Positions 45,933 to 53,668 of a stretch of 64,000 nucleotides of DNA are shown piece after piece. Location of the stretch: NCBI GenBank assembly GCA_963697345.1, contig CAVONS010000008.1, positions 620,001 through 684,000 on the forward strand, written 5' to 3'. The DNA is from Prado023 sp963697345 (GTDB lineage: Bacteria; Actinomycetota; Actinomycetes; S36-B12; CAIYMF01). The position numbers were made by a program, and so were the translations under genes. Below the pieces are notes generated by a model. The model made no database searches and was not told the DNA's origin. It saw only the letters and a list, made by a program, of their open reading frames with translations. The number at the start of each line of letters is the position of its first letter. Position 1 is the first letter of the stretch.

Positions 45933-47027
45933 GTGGCCAGGAACGAGTTCGGGGCGCCGGTGATCCGGCTGGTCGACGGTCATGAGGTACGCGTCTCCAA
46001 CCCGGCGAAGCCGTACTTCCCCGGGGCGACCGGCGGCGCAGTGACCAAGCTGGACGTGATCGACTACTACACCGCTGTCGGCGACGCGATGATCACCGCG
46101 CTGCGCGACCGGCCGACGACGCTGGAGCGGTGGCCCGGGGGAGTGGTGCCCGGCGCGCGACTGAGCACGCGCGAGGGCTTCAAGGGCGAGGCGTTCTACC
46201 AGAAGCGCGTGCCGACGGGGGCCCCGGAGTGGGTAAGGACCGCGCGCATCGCGTTCCCTTCGGGTCGGACCGCCGATGAGGTGTGCCCGCACTCACCGGC
46301 GACGATCGTGTGGGCCGCCCAACTGGGGACGATCACGTTTCATCCGTGGCCGGTCCGAGCGGGGGATGTGGACCATCCCGACGAGCTGCGCATCGACCTC
46401 GACCCGCAGCCCGGCACCACCTTCTACGACGCAGTGGACGTCGCCGGCGAACTGCACGGCCTGCTCGACGAACTCGGTTGGGTCGGCTTCCCGAAGACGA
46501 CCGGCGGCGGCGGGGTGCATGTGTACGTGCGAATCCGCCCGGAGTGGACGTTCACCGACGTGCGCCACGCGGCCATCGCGATCGGCCGGGAGCTGGAGCG
46601 TCGCATGCCCGGCCGGGTGACCACGAAGTGGTGGAAGGAGGAGCGCGGCGAGAGCGTCTTCGTCGACTACAACCAGAACGCGCGCGACCGCACGATCCGC
46701 TCCGCGTGGTCGCTGCGCGCGGTTGCCGAGGCCACGGTGTCCACCCCCGTCACGTGGGCGGAGCTGGGCGAGCTGGATCCGATGGATCTGACGCTGCACA
46801 CGGTCCCCGCGCGGTTGGCCGAGCGGGGCGATCCGCACGCGGCGATCGATGCCGTGGCCCACGACCTGACACCGGTGCTCCAGTGGTACGAGCGCGATAT
46901 CCGCGACGACGGCCTCGAGGACATGCCCTATCCGCCCGACTACCCGAAGATGCCCGGCGAGCCGAAGCGCGTCCAGCCGAGCCGGGCCGCGGATCAGAAG
47001 AACGATTCCGATGCGGGTCCCCGATGA
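45933..47027 (+). CDS. Stand-alone LigD-type polymerase/primase domain protein
   Basis: A 364-residue archaeo-eukaryotic-primase-type polymerase. Catalytic aspartates are in LRIDLDPQPG (near 153), the nucleotide-binding motif in TTGGGGVHVYV (near 188) and the third motif in VFVDYNQNARDRTIRSAWSLRA (near 245; key residues Asp and Arg). The domain matches the PolDom of bacterial LigD and the free-standing mycobacterial PolD proteins. It fills gaps or extends ends with ribo- or deoxyribonucleotides in DNA break repair. An ATP-dependent ligase is encoded 1.8 kb away, but no Ku gene is in the window. The last 20 residues are basic and probably disordered. Confidence 0.87.
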   Translation: MARNEFGAPVIRLVDGHEVRVSNPAKPYFPGATGGAVTKLDVIDYYTAVGDAMITALRDRPTTLERWPGGVVPGARLSTREGFKGEAFYQKRVPTGAPEWVRTARIAFPSGRTADEVCPHSPATIVWAAQLGTITFHPWPVRAGDVDHPDELRIDLDPQPGTTFYDAVDVAGELHGLLDELGWVGFPKTTGGGGVHVYVRIRPEWTFTDVRHAAIAIGRELERRMPGRVTTKWWKEERGESVFVDYNQNARDRTIRSAWSLRAVAEATVSTPVTWAELGELDPMDLTLHTVPARLAERGDPHAAIDAVAHDLTPVLQWYERDIRDDGLEDMPYPPDYPKMPGEPKRVQPSRAADQKNDSDAGPR

Positions 47028-47127
47028 TGCCGAAGACGCCCCTGTGACAGTCGCCGCCTGGCCGGCACACCCCTCCGCCGAGGGAGGAAGATGAGAGTTG
47101 GGAAGATGCTATTGAGGCGGTGGTGAC

Positions 47128-47334
47128 ATGGCGTACCGGGTTCATCGGTTCGACATCAACATGGAAGACGACCGGCAACCCCTGGAGGACTTCCTGAATA
47201 CCCTGCAGGGCGATGTGGTCTCGATCATCCCGAACAATCGCCGTACGAACCTGGCCCAGATCTACGGCACCACGCGGAAGATCGACTTCCTCTACATCAT
47301 CGAGCGGGTCCAGAACCCACGAGTGGAACCGTAG
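47128..47334 (+). CDS. Small hypothetical protein
   Basis: A 68-residue protein, MAYRVHRFDINMEDDRQPLE then a core rich in hydrophobic strands (DVVSIIPNN, KIDFLYIIERV). Size and pattern recall DUF4177-like small alpha/beta proteins but similarity is weak. GGCGGTGGT just before the ATG may serve as ribosome site. Base composition is less G/C-rich than that of neighbours. Function unknown. Confidence 0.55.
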   Translation: MAYRVHRFDINMEDDRQPLEDFLNTLQGDVVSIIPNNRRTNLAQIYGTTRKIDFLYIIERVQNPRVEP

Positions 47335-47370
47335 CTGGCAGTCGAAATGGCGCCCACGACCACCGGGCCG

Positions 47371-47376
47371 TAGCCT
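47371..47376 (+). promoter_or_regulatory. -10 box before 48-residue gene
   Basis: TAGCCT lies six bases before the ATG at 47383. Confidence 0.45.
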
Positions 47377-47382
47377 GCCGAC

Positions 47383-47529
47383 ATGTGCATCAGCATGGCC
47401 GACGCATCAGACCAGGACCTCGCGGTCATCGCCGCAGCGATGTCGGTGGCCACACCCCACGGGCCGGCGTCCTTGGCTCAGCCGTGGGCCGAGACCGAGG
47501 AAGCAACCACGATCGCTCAGTCGAGCTGA
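47383..47529 (+). CDS. Possible 48-residue leaderless small protein
   Basis: The ATG-to-TGA frame encodes MCISMADASDQDLAVIAAAM followed by an Ala/Pro/Trp/Glu-rich tail ending TTIAQSS. The good -10 box at exact leaderless spacing supports transcription and translation. The helix-then-Trp pattern recalls acyl-CoA carboxylase epsilon subunits, but similarity is too weak to claim. It overlaps the end of the convergent DUF2892 gene by 13 bases. Confidence 0.4.
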   Translation: MCISMADASDQDLAVIAAAMSVATPHGPASLAQPWAETEEATTIAQSS

Positions 47530-47834
47530 TCGCTGGCGGAAGCGGGCTGCTCCTGCCGAAGGTCGAGCACCGTGGGCGCCCCTGGCTCGGTCCGCGGATC
47601 GTCGTAGCCGTGCGTGTCGATGCCGTAGCGCCGGTAGAACGGGTCACGCCCAGCTATCGCGGTGAGCGCGAAGTAGACCCCGATGAGCCCGAACAGCGCC
47701 GAGATGATCCCGACCCCTCCGGAGGCGGCGATGGCGAACCCGGACAGCAGCAGGAGGCTCAGGGCGATGCACCCGCGCACGAGCCGATCCTCGCGCCCCA
47801 CCGATCCAGGTCCCTCGATGAACGTGATGTGCAT
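47517..47834 (-). CDS. DUF2892 small membrane protein
   Basis: A 105-residue protein with two closely spaced transmembrane helices (about residues 20-65: IALSLLLLSGFAIAAS and GIISALFGLIGVYFALTAIA), preceded by EDRLVRGCIAL. This is the DUF2892 motif, also found attached to YgaP rhodanese. The C-terminal 35 residues are polar. The ATG at 47834 has AAGGGG upstream. Function unknown. Confidence 0.75.
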   Translation of the reverse strand: MHITFIEGPGSVGREDRLVRGCIALSLLLLSGFAIAASGGVGIISALFGLIGVYFALTAIAGRDPFYRRYGIDTHGYDDPRTEPGAPTVLDLRQEQPASASDQLD

Positions 47835-48000
47835 GATTCCCCTTGCTGTCCGAACGACGCCCAACTATCCTCACCCAGGCGCCGCGCACAGAGCCGCCGG
47901 CGCGCCGTCGGCGGGGAACGATGTGCTGAGTCTACCCGGAGACAACGGGCAAATACGGATATTCGGTACACCTGACCGCAGCTCCGGAGGCGATACGTGA

Positions 48001-48036
48001 CCAAGCGGCGGGCCCCTGCTGGGGACCGCCGCTTGG
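48001..48036. terminator. Strong stem-loop, terminator downstream of fasciclin gene
   Basis: CCAAGCGGCGG (48001-48011) pairs fully with CCGCCGCTTGG (48026-48036); CCCC and GGGG inside extend the stem to 15 pairs with one mismatch and a TGCT loop. It lies 38 bases beyond the fasciclin stop on the minus strand. A T-rich stretch occurs only on the plus-strand side. Confidence 0.65.
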
Positions 48037-48073
48037 GCCTTCCTATCTAGGTACTGCCTGGCTCAACTCTTCT

Positions 48074-48715
48074 TCAGAGGTCAGCGGGGCGCAGGACGAA
48101 ACTGATCCCGTGAGCGATGCCGTTGCTGGCCTGAATGTCCAACTTGCTGCGCACGAGGAACGGGTTCACATCGTTGCGGTCCTGATCGGCGAGGATGGCC
48201 GTGCCCAGACGAGGCAGGGGATACACCTTGATCGTCCCGCCCTGCAAAGTGGTGAGTGTGGTTCCCTTCGGGACGCCGAGGGCAGTCTTCGAATCGATCT
48301 GCCCCGCGACAGCATGGTAGAGGATCACGGTCTTGAGAGTCCCTGGTGCGGCTGTCTCCAACTTCACTAGTTCCTTGAGGATCGTTGCCTCGTTGGCGAA
48401 CCAGTACTTGGGACCAACCAGGTCAGCGACCAGAGCCTGGAACGCCCGGTCGTTGGGGATGAACACCGTGAGGTCCGCGCCCTCGGCGTCCAGAGCGCCG
48501 TCCAGCCCCGCCTTCAGAACCCCGTTTGCGAGGAGGTCGAAGTCGTACCAGTTGCGGTCGGTCGCGGCGCCACCGTTGTCACCCAGGCTGGCGGCAACGG
48601 CTTCAAAGAGAGTCGTTGTGGCCGGATTGTCGTCGGCGGCGGCGGGGGCGGCAAGGGCGAGGGGGGCGGCGATTGCGGCTGCGGCCGCGAATCCTGCGAT
48701 GGTCTTGCGGATCAT
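48074..48715 (-). CDS. Secreted fasciclin (FAS1) domain protein
   Basis: A 213-residue exported protein. A Sec signal peptide (MIRKTIAGFAAAAAIAAPLA, cleavage after AAPAAA near residue 27) precedes one FAS1 domain (residues 35-213) with the H1 motif LTVFIPNDRAFQAL near 84 and the H2-like ILYHAVAGQI near 132. Such proteins mediate adhesion; mycobacterial MPT70/MPT83 are relatives. No lipobox or anchor is visible, so it should be released. ATG with AGGAGC upstream. Repeats of GTGCAT lie upstream. Confidence 0.88.
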   Translation of the reverse strand: MIRKTIAGFAAAAAIAAPLALAAPAAADDNPATTTLFEAVAASLGDNGGAATDRNWYDFDLLANGVLKAGLDGALDAEGADLTVFIPNDRAFQALVADLVGPKYWFANEATILKELVKLETAAPGTLKTVILYHAVAGQIDSKTALGVPKGTTLTTLQGGTIKVYPLPRLGTAILADQDRNDVNPFLVRSKLDIQASNGIAHGISFVLRPADL

Positions 48716-48769
48716 GGGGTGCTCCTGAGTGAGTGGGTGGGTCTGACACTCCACCTATCCGTCGGGAGG

Positions 48770-48795
48770 GTGCATCGGATGCACAATTTATGCAC
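48770..48795. promoter_or_regulatory. Triple GTGCAT/ATGCAC element upstream of fasciclin gene
   Basis: GTGCAT (48770-48775), ATGCAC (48779-48784) and ATGCAC (48790-48795) lie within 26 bases, the first two inverted with a 3-base spacer and the third a direct repeat. It is 55-80 bases before the fasciclin ATG and 17 bases from the ligase stop, in an A/T-richer patch. Confidence 0.45.
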
Positions 48796-48811
48796 CACTT
48801 CGATCGCGTGA

Positions 48812-49957
48812 TCAGTCGCTCGCCCTGAGTACCCGTGTGATGTCCAGCGGCTCCGGCGTGACGAGGCCGTCCATGGTGCATTCCTCGGCTGACTTGTCCG
48901 GACGCCAACGGACCAACGACGCCACGTGCCGAAGCCGCCCAGATTCGACCTGGTCGTAGCCCACCTCGGCCACCAACTCCGGTCGCAGGGGATGCCAATC
49001 TGCGCTGCGCCCCGAGGACCACCGGCTCGGCATTCCCGGAGCGCGGCCCTGCGGATCCAGCCACGGATGCCCCTCGCCGGCGGCCAGGTCTGCGAACTCC
49101 TCGGCCAGCTGGGCACGGGTCGCCATCGAGAACGCGCTCATGGCGCCGATCATCTGAAGGATGCCAGCGTCGTCGTAGAGACCGATGAGAACCGAGCCCA
49201 CCACTTCCTGGCCCCCCGCGCCCGGCTTCGCGTACGCCCGCCATCCGGCACACACGACGTCAACGGTGTGCGCGGGCTTGATCTTGAACAGCGTGCGCTT
49301 GCCCGGGGAGTACACGCCGTCCACCGGTCGCGCGATCAGCCCGTCCAGTCCCGCTCCGGGAAGCTCGGCGAACCACCGCGTCGCGACATCAAGGTCCGTC
49401 GTCTGGGGCGTGAGGTGGATCGGCGGATCCTCCCCAGCCAGGGCCTGCTGCAGTGCGAGGCGGCGCTCGCCGAACGGCACACCCCGAAGGTCGCGACCGT
49501 CGTGACCGAGGATGTCGAACGCCACGAAGGAGGTCGGGAAGTCGGTGGCCAGTTGGGCGATCTTCCAGCCCCCCTCCTCCTTGCGTGGGCGGAGCCGCCC
49601 CTGGAGGGCATCGAAGGCGAGCCGACCCTCGCGGATCACGACCAGCTCCCCATCGAGCACGACGTCGTGCTCACGCAGACCGCGGATCCGCTCGACCATC
49701 TCGGGGAATGCGTACGACAGGTCCCACTTGCCCGTCGCTGCGGCATCAGCGGCCCGCATCCTGCCCTGGATCACCACGTCATCACCGCGGCGGAACACCA
49801 GCACCCGGAAGCCGTCCCACTTCGGCTGGAACACCAGGCCCTCGGCGGAGTCGGGAAGCCCGGCTATCGGCTTGGCCAGCATCGGCTGGATCGGCGGGTC
49901 CACGCTGAACCGCCCGGGCGCGCCCTGTGGGCCCACTGCGTTGGCATCTGGGGTCAT
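48812..49957 (-). CDS. ATP-dependent DNA ligase (LigC-like)
   Basis: A 381-residue ligase. The adenylated lysine is in FQPKWDGFRVLV (motif I, near residue 46); VVLDGELVV (III), GLDGLIARPV (IV) and TLFKIKP (V) follow, then an OB-fold domain ending in LVRWRPDKSAEEC. It lacks polymerase and nuclease domains. LigC enzymes act with Ku or in base excision repair; the stand-alone LigD-type polymerase at 45933 is a likely partner. ATG at 49957; a CATGAT box lies six bases upstream. The gene is divergent from zapE with only 32 bases between start codons. Confidence 0.9.
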   Translation of the reverse strand: MTPDANAVGPQGAPGRFSVDPPIQPMLAKPIAGLPDSAEGLVFQPKWDGFRVLVFRRGDDVVIQGRMRAADAAATGKWDLSYAFPEMVERIRGLREHDVVLDGELVVIREGRLAFDALQGRLRPRKEEGGWKIAQLATDFPTSFVAFDILGHDGRDLRGVPFGERRLALQQALAGEDPPIHLTPQTTDLDVATRWFAELPGAGLDGLIARPVDGVYSPGKRTLFKIKPAHTVDVVCAGWRAYAKPGAGGQEVVGSVLIGLYDDAGILQMIGAMSAFSMATRAQLAEEFADLAAGEGHPWLDPQGRAPGMPSRWSSGRSADWHPLRPELVAEVGYDQVESGRLRHVASLVRWRPDKSAEECTMDGLVTPEPLDITRVLRASD

Positions 49958-49963
49958 CGCACC

Positions 49964-49969
49964 ATCATG
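49964..49969 (-). promoter_or_regulatory. -10-like box of ligase gene
   Basis: On the minus strand CATGAT is six bases before the ATG at 49957. Confidence 0.3.
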
Positions 49970-49977
49970 GTGTCTGG

Positions 49978-49983
49978 CAGGCT
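49978..49983 (+). promoter_or_regulatory. -10-like box of zapE
   Basis: CAGGCT lies six bases before the ATG at 49990, back-to-back with the ligase box. Confidence 0.3.
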
Positions 49984-49989
49984 TCGACC

Positions 49990-50997
49990 ATGCCCCGGCT
50001 GGTCGACCGATTCCCGAATGTGGAGCCGGGCCGTCTCATCTCAGAGCTGGTCCCGCCCCCACGTTTTGTCGCGGAGTCCTTCGACACCTATCTCCCGGAC
50101 CCGGCGCAACCGACCCAGTCGGCGGCGGTCGCTGGGCTGCATGCGTTCGCGACCCAGATGAATGCGCCAGTGGTGACGCCGAGGTTCCGGTTCCGCAGGG
50201 CAGCCCCGCCCGAACGCCGCGAGGGCATCTACCTCGATGGCGGCTTCGGCGTCGGCAAGACCCACCTGCTCGCGGCGTTGTGGCACGACGCGCCCGCGCC
50301 CAAGGCCTTCGGCACGTTCGTCGAGTACACGCACCTCGTGGGCGCCCTCGGCTTCGCGAACACCGTCGAAGCGCTCTCGGGCCATCGGCTGGTCTGCATC
50401 GACGAGTTCGAGCTCGATGACCCGGGCGACACCGTCCTGATGTCGACGCTGCTCAACCGGCTGGTGGATGCCGGAGTGCGCCTCGCCGCGACGTCGAACA
50501 CCCTGCCTGATCGCCTCGGGGAGGGGCGCTTCGCGGCTGACGATTTCCTCCGCGAGATCCAGGGCCTGGCGGCGCACTTCGACGTCTACCGGATCGATGG
50601 TGAGGACTACCGGCATCGCGGCCTGCCCCAGGCACCAGTTCCACTGGGCGAGGCCGAGGTCGTCGATGCGGCTGGCGAGGGCTGGCTCGATGACTTCCCG
50701 GCGCTGATGGCCCACCTCTCTCGCGTGCACCCCTCGCGCTACGGGGCGCTGCTCGATGGCGTCGACCGGGTGCATCTCCTGGGCGTGCAGCCCCTGTCGG
50801 ACCAGGCGGACGCCCTGCGGCTCGTGGTGCTGGCAGACCGGCTCTATGACCGCGACATCCCGGTGGTGGCCGCGGGCGTGCCGCTGGACACGGTGTTCGG
50901 CGAGGAGATGCTCAGGGGCGGCTATCGAAAGAAGTACTACAGGGCGATCTCGCGGCTGGTTGCCCTCGCGCGTGAGGGGGTCGGACTCTCGGAGTGA
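49990..50997 (+). CDS. zapE: Cell division protein ZapE (AFG1-like ATPase)
   Basis: A 335-residue P-loop ATPase of the AFG1/ZapE family. Walker A GGFGVGKTHLLAAL near 84, Walker B RLVCIDEFELDD near 134, sensor ATSNTLPDRLGEG near 162, and the family C-terminal FGEEMLRGGYRKKYYRAISRL are present. In E. coli ZapE acts on the Z ring under low oxygen; mitochondrial AFG1 works in protein quality control. ATG at 49990 matches the family start; a longer frame upstream would run into the ligase gene. Confidence 0.88.
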   Translation: MPRLVDRFPNVEPGRLISELVPPPRFVAESFDTYLPDPAQPTQSAAVAGLHAFATQMNAPVVTPRFRFRRAAPPERREGIYLDGGFGVGKTHLLAALWHDAPAPKAFGTFVEYTHLVGALGFANTVEALSGHRLVCIDEFELDDPGDTVLMSTLLNRLVDAGVRLAATSNTLPDRLGEGRFAADDFLREIQGLAAHFDVYRIDGEDYRHRGLPQAPVPLGEAEVVDAAGEGWLDDFPALMAHLSRVHPSRYGALLDGVDRVHLLGVQPLSDQADALRLVVLADRLYDRDIPVVAAGVPLDTVFGEEMLRGGYRKKYYRAISRLVALAREGVGLSE

Positions 50998-51037
50998 GCG
51001 CCCCGGGGGAGGGAGGCCGACCAGCAGGTCGATCGCC

Positions 51038-51457
51038 TCAGGTACCGGGGAACGCCTGCGCGTCGGCGCCCCATCCGACGGCCCGCACCGCGGCCTCCGA
51101 AGACCGTGCCACCGCGTCGCGCCGGGCAGCCGGCTCACTGGCCGCAGCCAGATCGGCATACGTGGCAGCCAGCGCGGCGTTGACGTGGGCCATGAGCCGA
51201 CGACCGCCGGCCGGGTCGTCCACGCCGAACGGCTCCACATAGGCCGCGGCTGCGTCGACCGGTTCGGCGCCCAGTGCCACGATGCGAAGGCGCAGCTCGT
51301 CCCTCTCCCCACGGTGGGCATCCAACTCCTGCTGGGCCTGCGCCCGCCGAGCACCACCCAGTTCCCCGGCTGCCCGACCGCTTGCCCACACCGCAGCGTG
51401 CTCGCCGGCCACGGCGGCCTGCAGCGCCTGGAGGTAGGGCGTGTCGGCGTCACTCAT
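51038..51457 (-). CDS. DUF4439 ferritin-like protein
   Basis: A 139-residue, helical, Ala/Glu-rich protein (YLQALQAAVAGEHAAVWASG; RDELRLRIVALGAEPVDAAA; PYVEPF-like YVEPFGVDDP). Its pattern fits DUF4439, a ferritin-like four-helix fold; whether metal is bound is uncertain because few His/Glu pairs are present beyond GEH. Its ATG overlaps the stop of the lipoprotein gene (ATGA), so the pair is translationally coupled. Confidence 0.75.
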   Translation of the reverse strand: MSDADTPYLQALQAAVAGEHAAVWASGRAAGELGGARRAQAQQELDAHRGERDELRLRIVALGAEPVDAAAAYVEPFGVDDPAGGRRLMAHVNAALAATYADLAAASEPAARRDAVARSSEAAVRAVGWGADAQAFPGT

Positions 51458-51984
51458 CCGGCCGGCTTCCTGCCACGCAACGTATCGAGGACCGCGACGT
51501 GCTGGGCCTCACTGGCCGCCATGAGGCACAGGTCGCGAGCCAGGGCGGGGTCCTGGGCGGCGTCGCAGGACGCCACATGCTGCGCCTGAGCCGCCGCCTC
51601 CGCTCGCGCCAATGCCTTGAGCGTGATGGGGGCAGCGTCGCCCTGGCCCGCTGGGGCCGAGGCGGAAGCGGGGGCGGAGGCCGCGGCGGAGGGTTCGGCG
51701 GGCGGGGCCATGTCGGGAGCCACCCGAGCCAGATGGGCCTCGTGCTGTGCGAGGAGGTCGGCCAGGGTGCGGGCTCGCTCCGGGAACTCCGCCATCGCGC
51801 CCCGATAGGCCGCTATGAGTGCGAGCTCGGACGCAGCGACGCGCTCGCGCAGGGCCGCATCCATGTCCTCCGCGGGGGCCGGCTCGGGCGGGGAAGGGGC
51901 GGGTGTGGGCTGGTCGATGTCGCTCGTGCAGCCCGCCAGCCCGAGCGCCGATGCGCTCAGCACGAGGAAGCTCCGCCTGTCCAC
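51454..51984 (-). CDS. Ferritin-like lipoprotein
   Basis: A 176-residue lipoprotein. The signal MDRRSFLVLSASALGLAGC has a Tat-like RRSF motif and lipobox LAGC (Cys19). A Pro/Ala/Ser linker follows, then helices with ELALIAAYRGAM, LLAQHEAHLARV, EAAAQAQHV and ASEAQHVAVL, a ferritin-like Glu/His pattern, interrupted by an Ala/Pro/Ser loop near 98-115. Located upstream of rimP in divergent orientation, as in other actinobacteria. GTG at 51984; a GAGGAT box sits seven bases upstream. Confidence 0.75.
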   Translation of the reverse strand: MDRRSFLVLSASALGLAGCTSDIDQPTPAPSPPEPAPAEDMDAALRERVAASELALIAAYRGAMAEFPERARTLADLLAQHEAHLARVAPDMAPPAEPSAAASAPASASAPAGQGDAAPITLKALARAEAAAQAQHVASCDAAQDPALARDLCLMAASEAQHVAVLDTLRGRKPAG

Positions 51985-52034
51985 GACCGGAATCCTCGCA
52001 TCCCCACGGGGCGGACCAGACAACTCCCCGGCGG

Positions 52035-52040
52035 TAGAAT
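52035..52040 (+). promoter_or_regulatory. -10 box of rimP-nusA-infB operon
   Basis: TAGAAT predicts a start near 52047 and a 52-base leader containing two direct repeats and GGAGG before the rimP ATG. Confidence 0.5.
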
Positions 52041-52059
52041 CCGGGCTACAACTGCACTT

Positions 52060-52083
52060 CCCACAACAGGATCCCCACAACAG
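52060..52083 (+). repeat. Direct repeat in rimP leader
   Basis: CCCACAACAG occurs at 52060-52069 and again at 52074-52083, a 14-base period, in the untranslated leader of the nusA operon. Confidence 0.8.
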
Positions 52084-52098
52084 CATGGAGGACGCGCG

Positions 52099-52653
52099 AT
52101 GTCGGCATCCCAGGTCAAGGCATTGCGCGTCATGGCCGAGCCGATAGCGGCCGCCCATGACTGCGATCTGGAGGACGTTGTGATCCGCCAGGCCGGCAAG
52201 CGCCGCCTGGTGCGCTTGGTCGTGGATCACGCCAGTGGGGGACTGACCCTGGACCTCGTGGCCGCCATCAGCCGCGACATCTCCCGGGAGCTCGACGAGT
52301 CCACGATCTTCGGGAGCTCGGCCTACGTCCTCGAGGTCACCTCGCCCGGGGTTGATCGCCCCCTGCGCGAACCCCGCCACTGGCAGCGAGCCATCGGGCG
52401 GCTGGTGCGGATCGCCCGGAAGTCCGGGGACGTGCTCGAGGGGCGGTTGGCCGAGGCTGACCATGACAGCGCCATCCTCGACGTGGACGGCCTACCGGTG
52501 ACCGTGGCCCTGGCCGACGTCGCGCGCGCCACCGTCCAGGTGGAGTTCACCCGCGTGGAGGAAGTTGATCTCGAGGGCCTCGACCCTGAACCGGACGACG
52601 ACTCGGCCGATGATGCGGCCGTCAGGTCGTCCGATACGCCCGAGGAGGGCTGA
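52099..52653 (+). CDS. rimP: Ribosome maturation factor RimP
   Basis: A 184-residue RimP, needed for 30S assembly. The N-terminal alpha/beta domain (residues 5-80: CDLEDVVIRQAGKRRLVRLV) and Sm-like C-terminal domain (YVLEVTSPGVDRPLREPRHW, then GRLVRIA) are complete, with an added acidic tail of about 25 residues. ATG at 52099 with GGAGG nine bases upstream. nusA starts two bases after its stop. Confidence 0.92.
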   Translation: MSASQVKALRVMAEPIAAAHDCDLEDVVIRQAGKRRLVRLVVDHASGGLTLDLVAAISRDISRELDESTIFGSSAYVLEVTSPGVDRPLREPRHWQRAIGRLVRIARKSGDVLEGRLAEADHDSAILDVDGLPVTVALADVARATVQVEFTRVEEVDLEGLDPEPDDDSADDAAVRSSDTPEEG

Positions 52654-52654
52654 C

Positions 52655-53668
52655 ATGGATATCGACGTGTCTGCACTGCGTGCCGTAGCCCTGGACAAGG
52701 AGATCTCGATCGACCTGCTGGTCGACTCGATCGAGCAGGCCCTGCTGGTCGCCTACCACCACACGCCGGGCGCCTCACAGCAGGCGCGGGTCGAACTCGA
52801 CCGCACGTCGGGCCACGTGACCGTGTGGGCGCTGGAGGAGCCCCCTGAGGACGCACCCGAGGGGTTCATCGCGCGCGAGTACGACGACACTCCTGAGGGC
52901 TTCGGCCGCGTGGCGTCCACCACGGCGCGACAGGTGCTCGTCCAGCGGCTGCGCGAGGCCGAGGATGACGTCACCCACGGGCACTTCGCCGGCAAGGTGG
53001 GCGACCTCGTGTCGGGGGTCGTCCAGCAGGGCCAGGATCCGCGGCTGGTCTTCGTCGACCTGGGCAAGGTCGAGGGCGTCCTCCCGCCGCAGGAGGCCAT
53101 CGCCACCGAGCAGCACCCGCACGGCTCACGCATGAAGGCGCTCGTGGTGGGGACCCGTCGCAGCGCGAAGGGCACCCAGGTGGTGCTCTCCCGGACCCAC
53201 CCGGGCCTGGTGAAGGAGCTGTTCGCGCTCGAGGTTCCGGAGATCGGGGAGGGCTCGGTGGAGATCGTCGCCCTTGCCCGCGAGGCCGGGCATCGCACGA
53301 AGATGGCTGTCCGCTCGCACAGGGCCGGCCTGAACCCCAAGGGCGCCTGCATCGGCCCGATGGGCTCTCGGGTCCGCAATGTGATGGCCGAGCTGGGCGG
53401 CGAGAAGATCGACATCGTCGATTGGTCCGATGACCCCGCCACGATGGTGGGCAATGCGCTGTCCCCGGCGCGGGTCACCTCCGTGGAGGTGGTGGACGAG
53501 GACACGCGATCGGCACGGGTCGTCGTCCCGGACTACCAGCTGTCCCTGGCCATCGGCAAGGAGGGCCAGAACGCCCGGCTGGCCGCACGACTCACGGGAT
53601 GGCGCATCGACATCCGGTCCGACACCGCGCCGATGGGCGACGGGAGCGCGGATTCGGGCCAGCGGTGA
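52655..53668 (+). CDS. nusA: Transcription termination/antitermination factor NusA
   Basis: A 337-residue NusA of the shorter actinobacterial type without the C-terminal acidic repeats of E. coli. N-terminal RNA polymerase-binding domain to about residue 105, S1 domain (GDLVSGVVQQGQDPRLVFVD) 110-175, KH1 with GACIGPMGSRVRNVMAEL near 230 and KH2 with AIGKEGQNARLAARLTGW near 297. It modulates pausing, termination and rRNA antitermination. ATG with GAGGAGG seven bases upstream; ends overlapping ylxR (GTGA). Confidence 0.95.
   Translation: MDIDVSALRAVALDKEISIDLLVDSIEQALLVAYHHTPGASQQARVELDRTSGHVTVWALEEPPEDAPEGFIAREYDDTPEGFGRVASTTARQVLVQRLREAEDDVTHGHFAGKVGDLVSGVVQQGQDPRLVFVDLGKVEGVLPPQEAIATEQHPHGSRMKALVVGTRRSAKGTQVVLSRTHPGLVKELFALEVPEIGEGSVEIVALAREAGHRTKMAVRSHRAGLNPKGACIGPMGSRVRNVMAELGGEKIDIVDWSDDPATMVGNALSPARVTSVEVVDEDTRSARVVVPDYQLSLAIGKEGQNARLAARLTGWRIDIRSDTAPMGDGSADSGQR

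Noticed and set aside
47383..47529. Firm assignment of the 48-residue peptide as acyl-CoA carboxylase epsilon subunit
   Set aside because: Only a loose pattern match (acidic helix then Trp); key family residues cannot be confirmed by eye.
47835..48000. Small coding frame between the DUF2892 gene and the stem-loop
   Set aside because: No start codon with a ribosome site or -10 box at fitting distance, and the composition is not gene-like.
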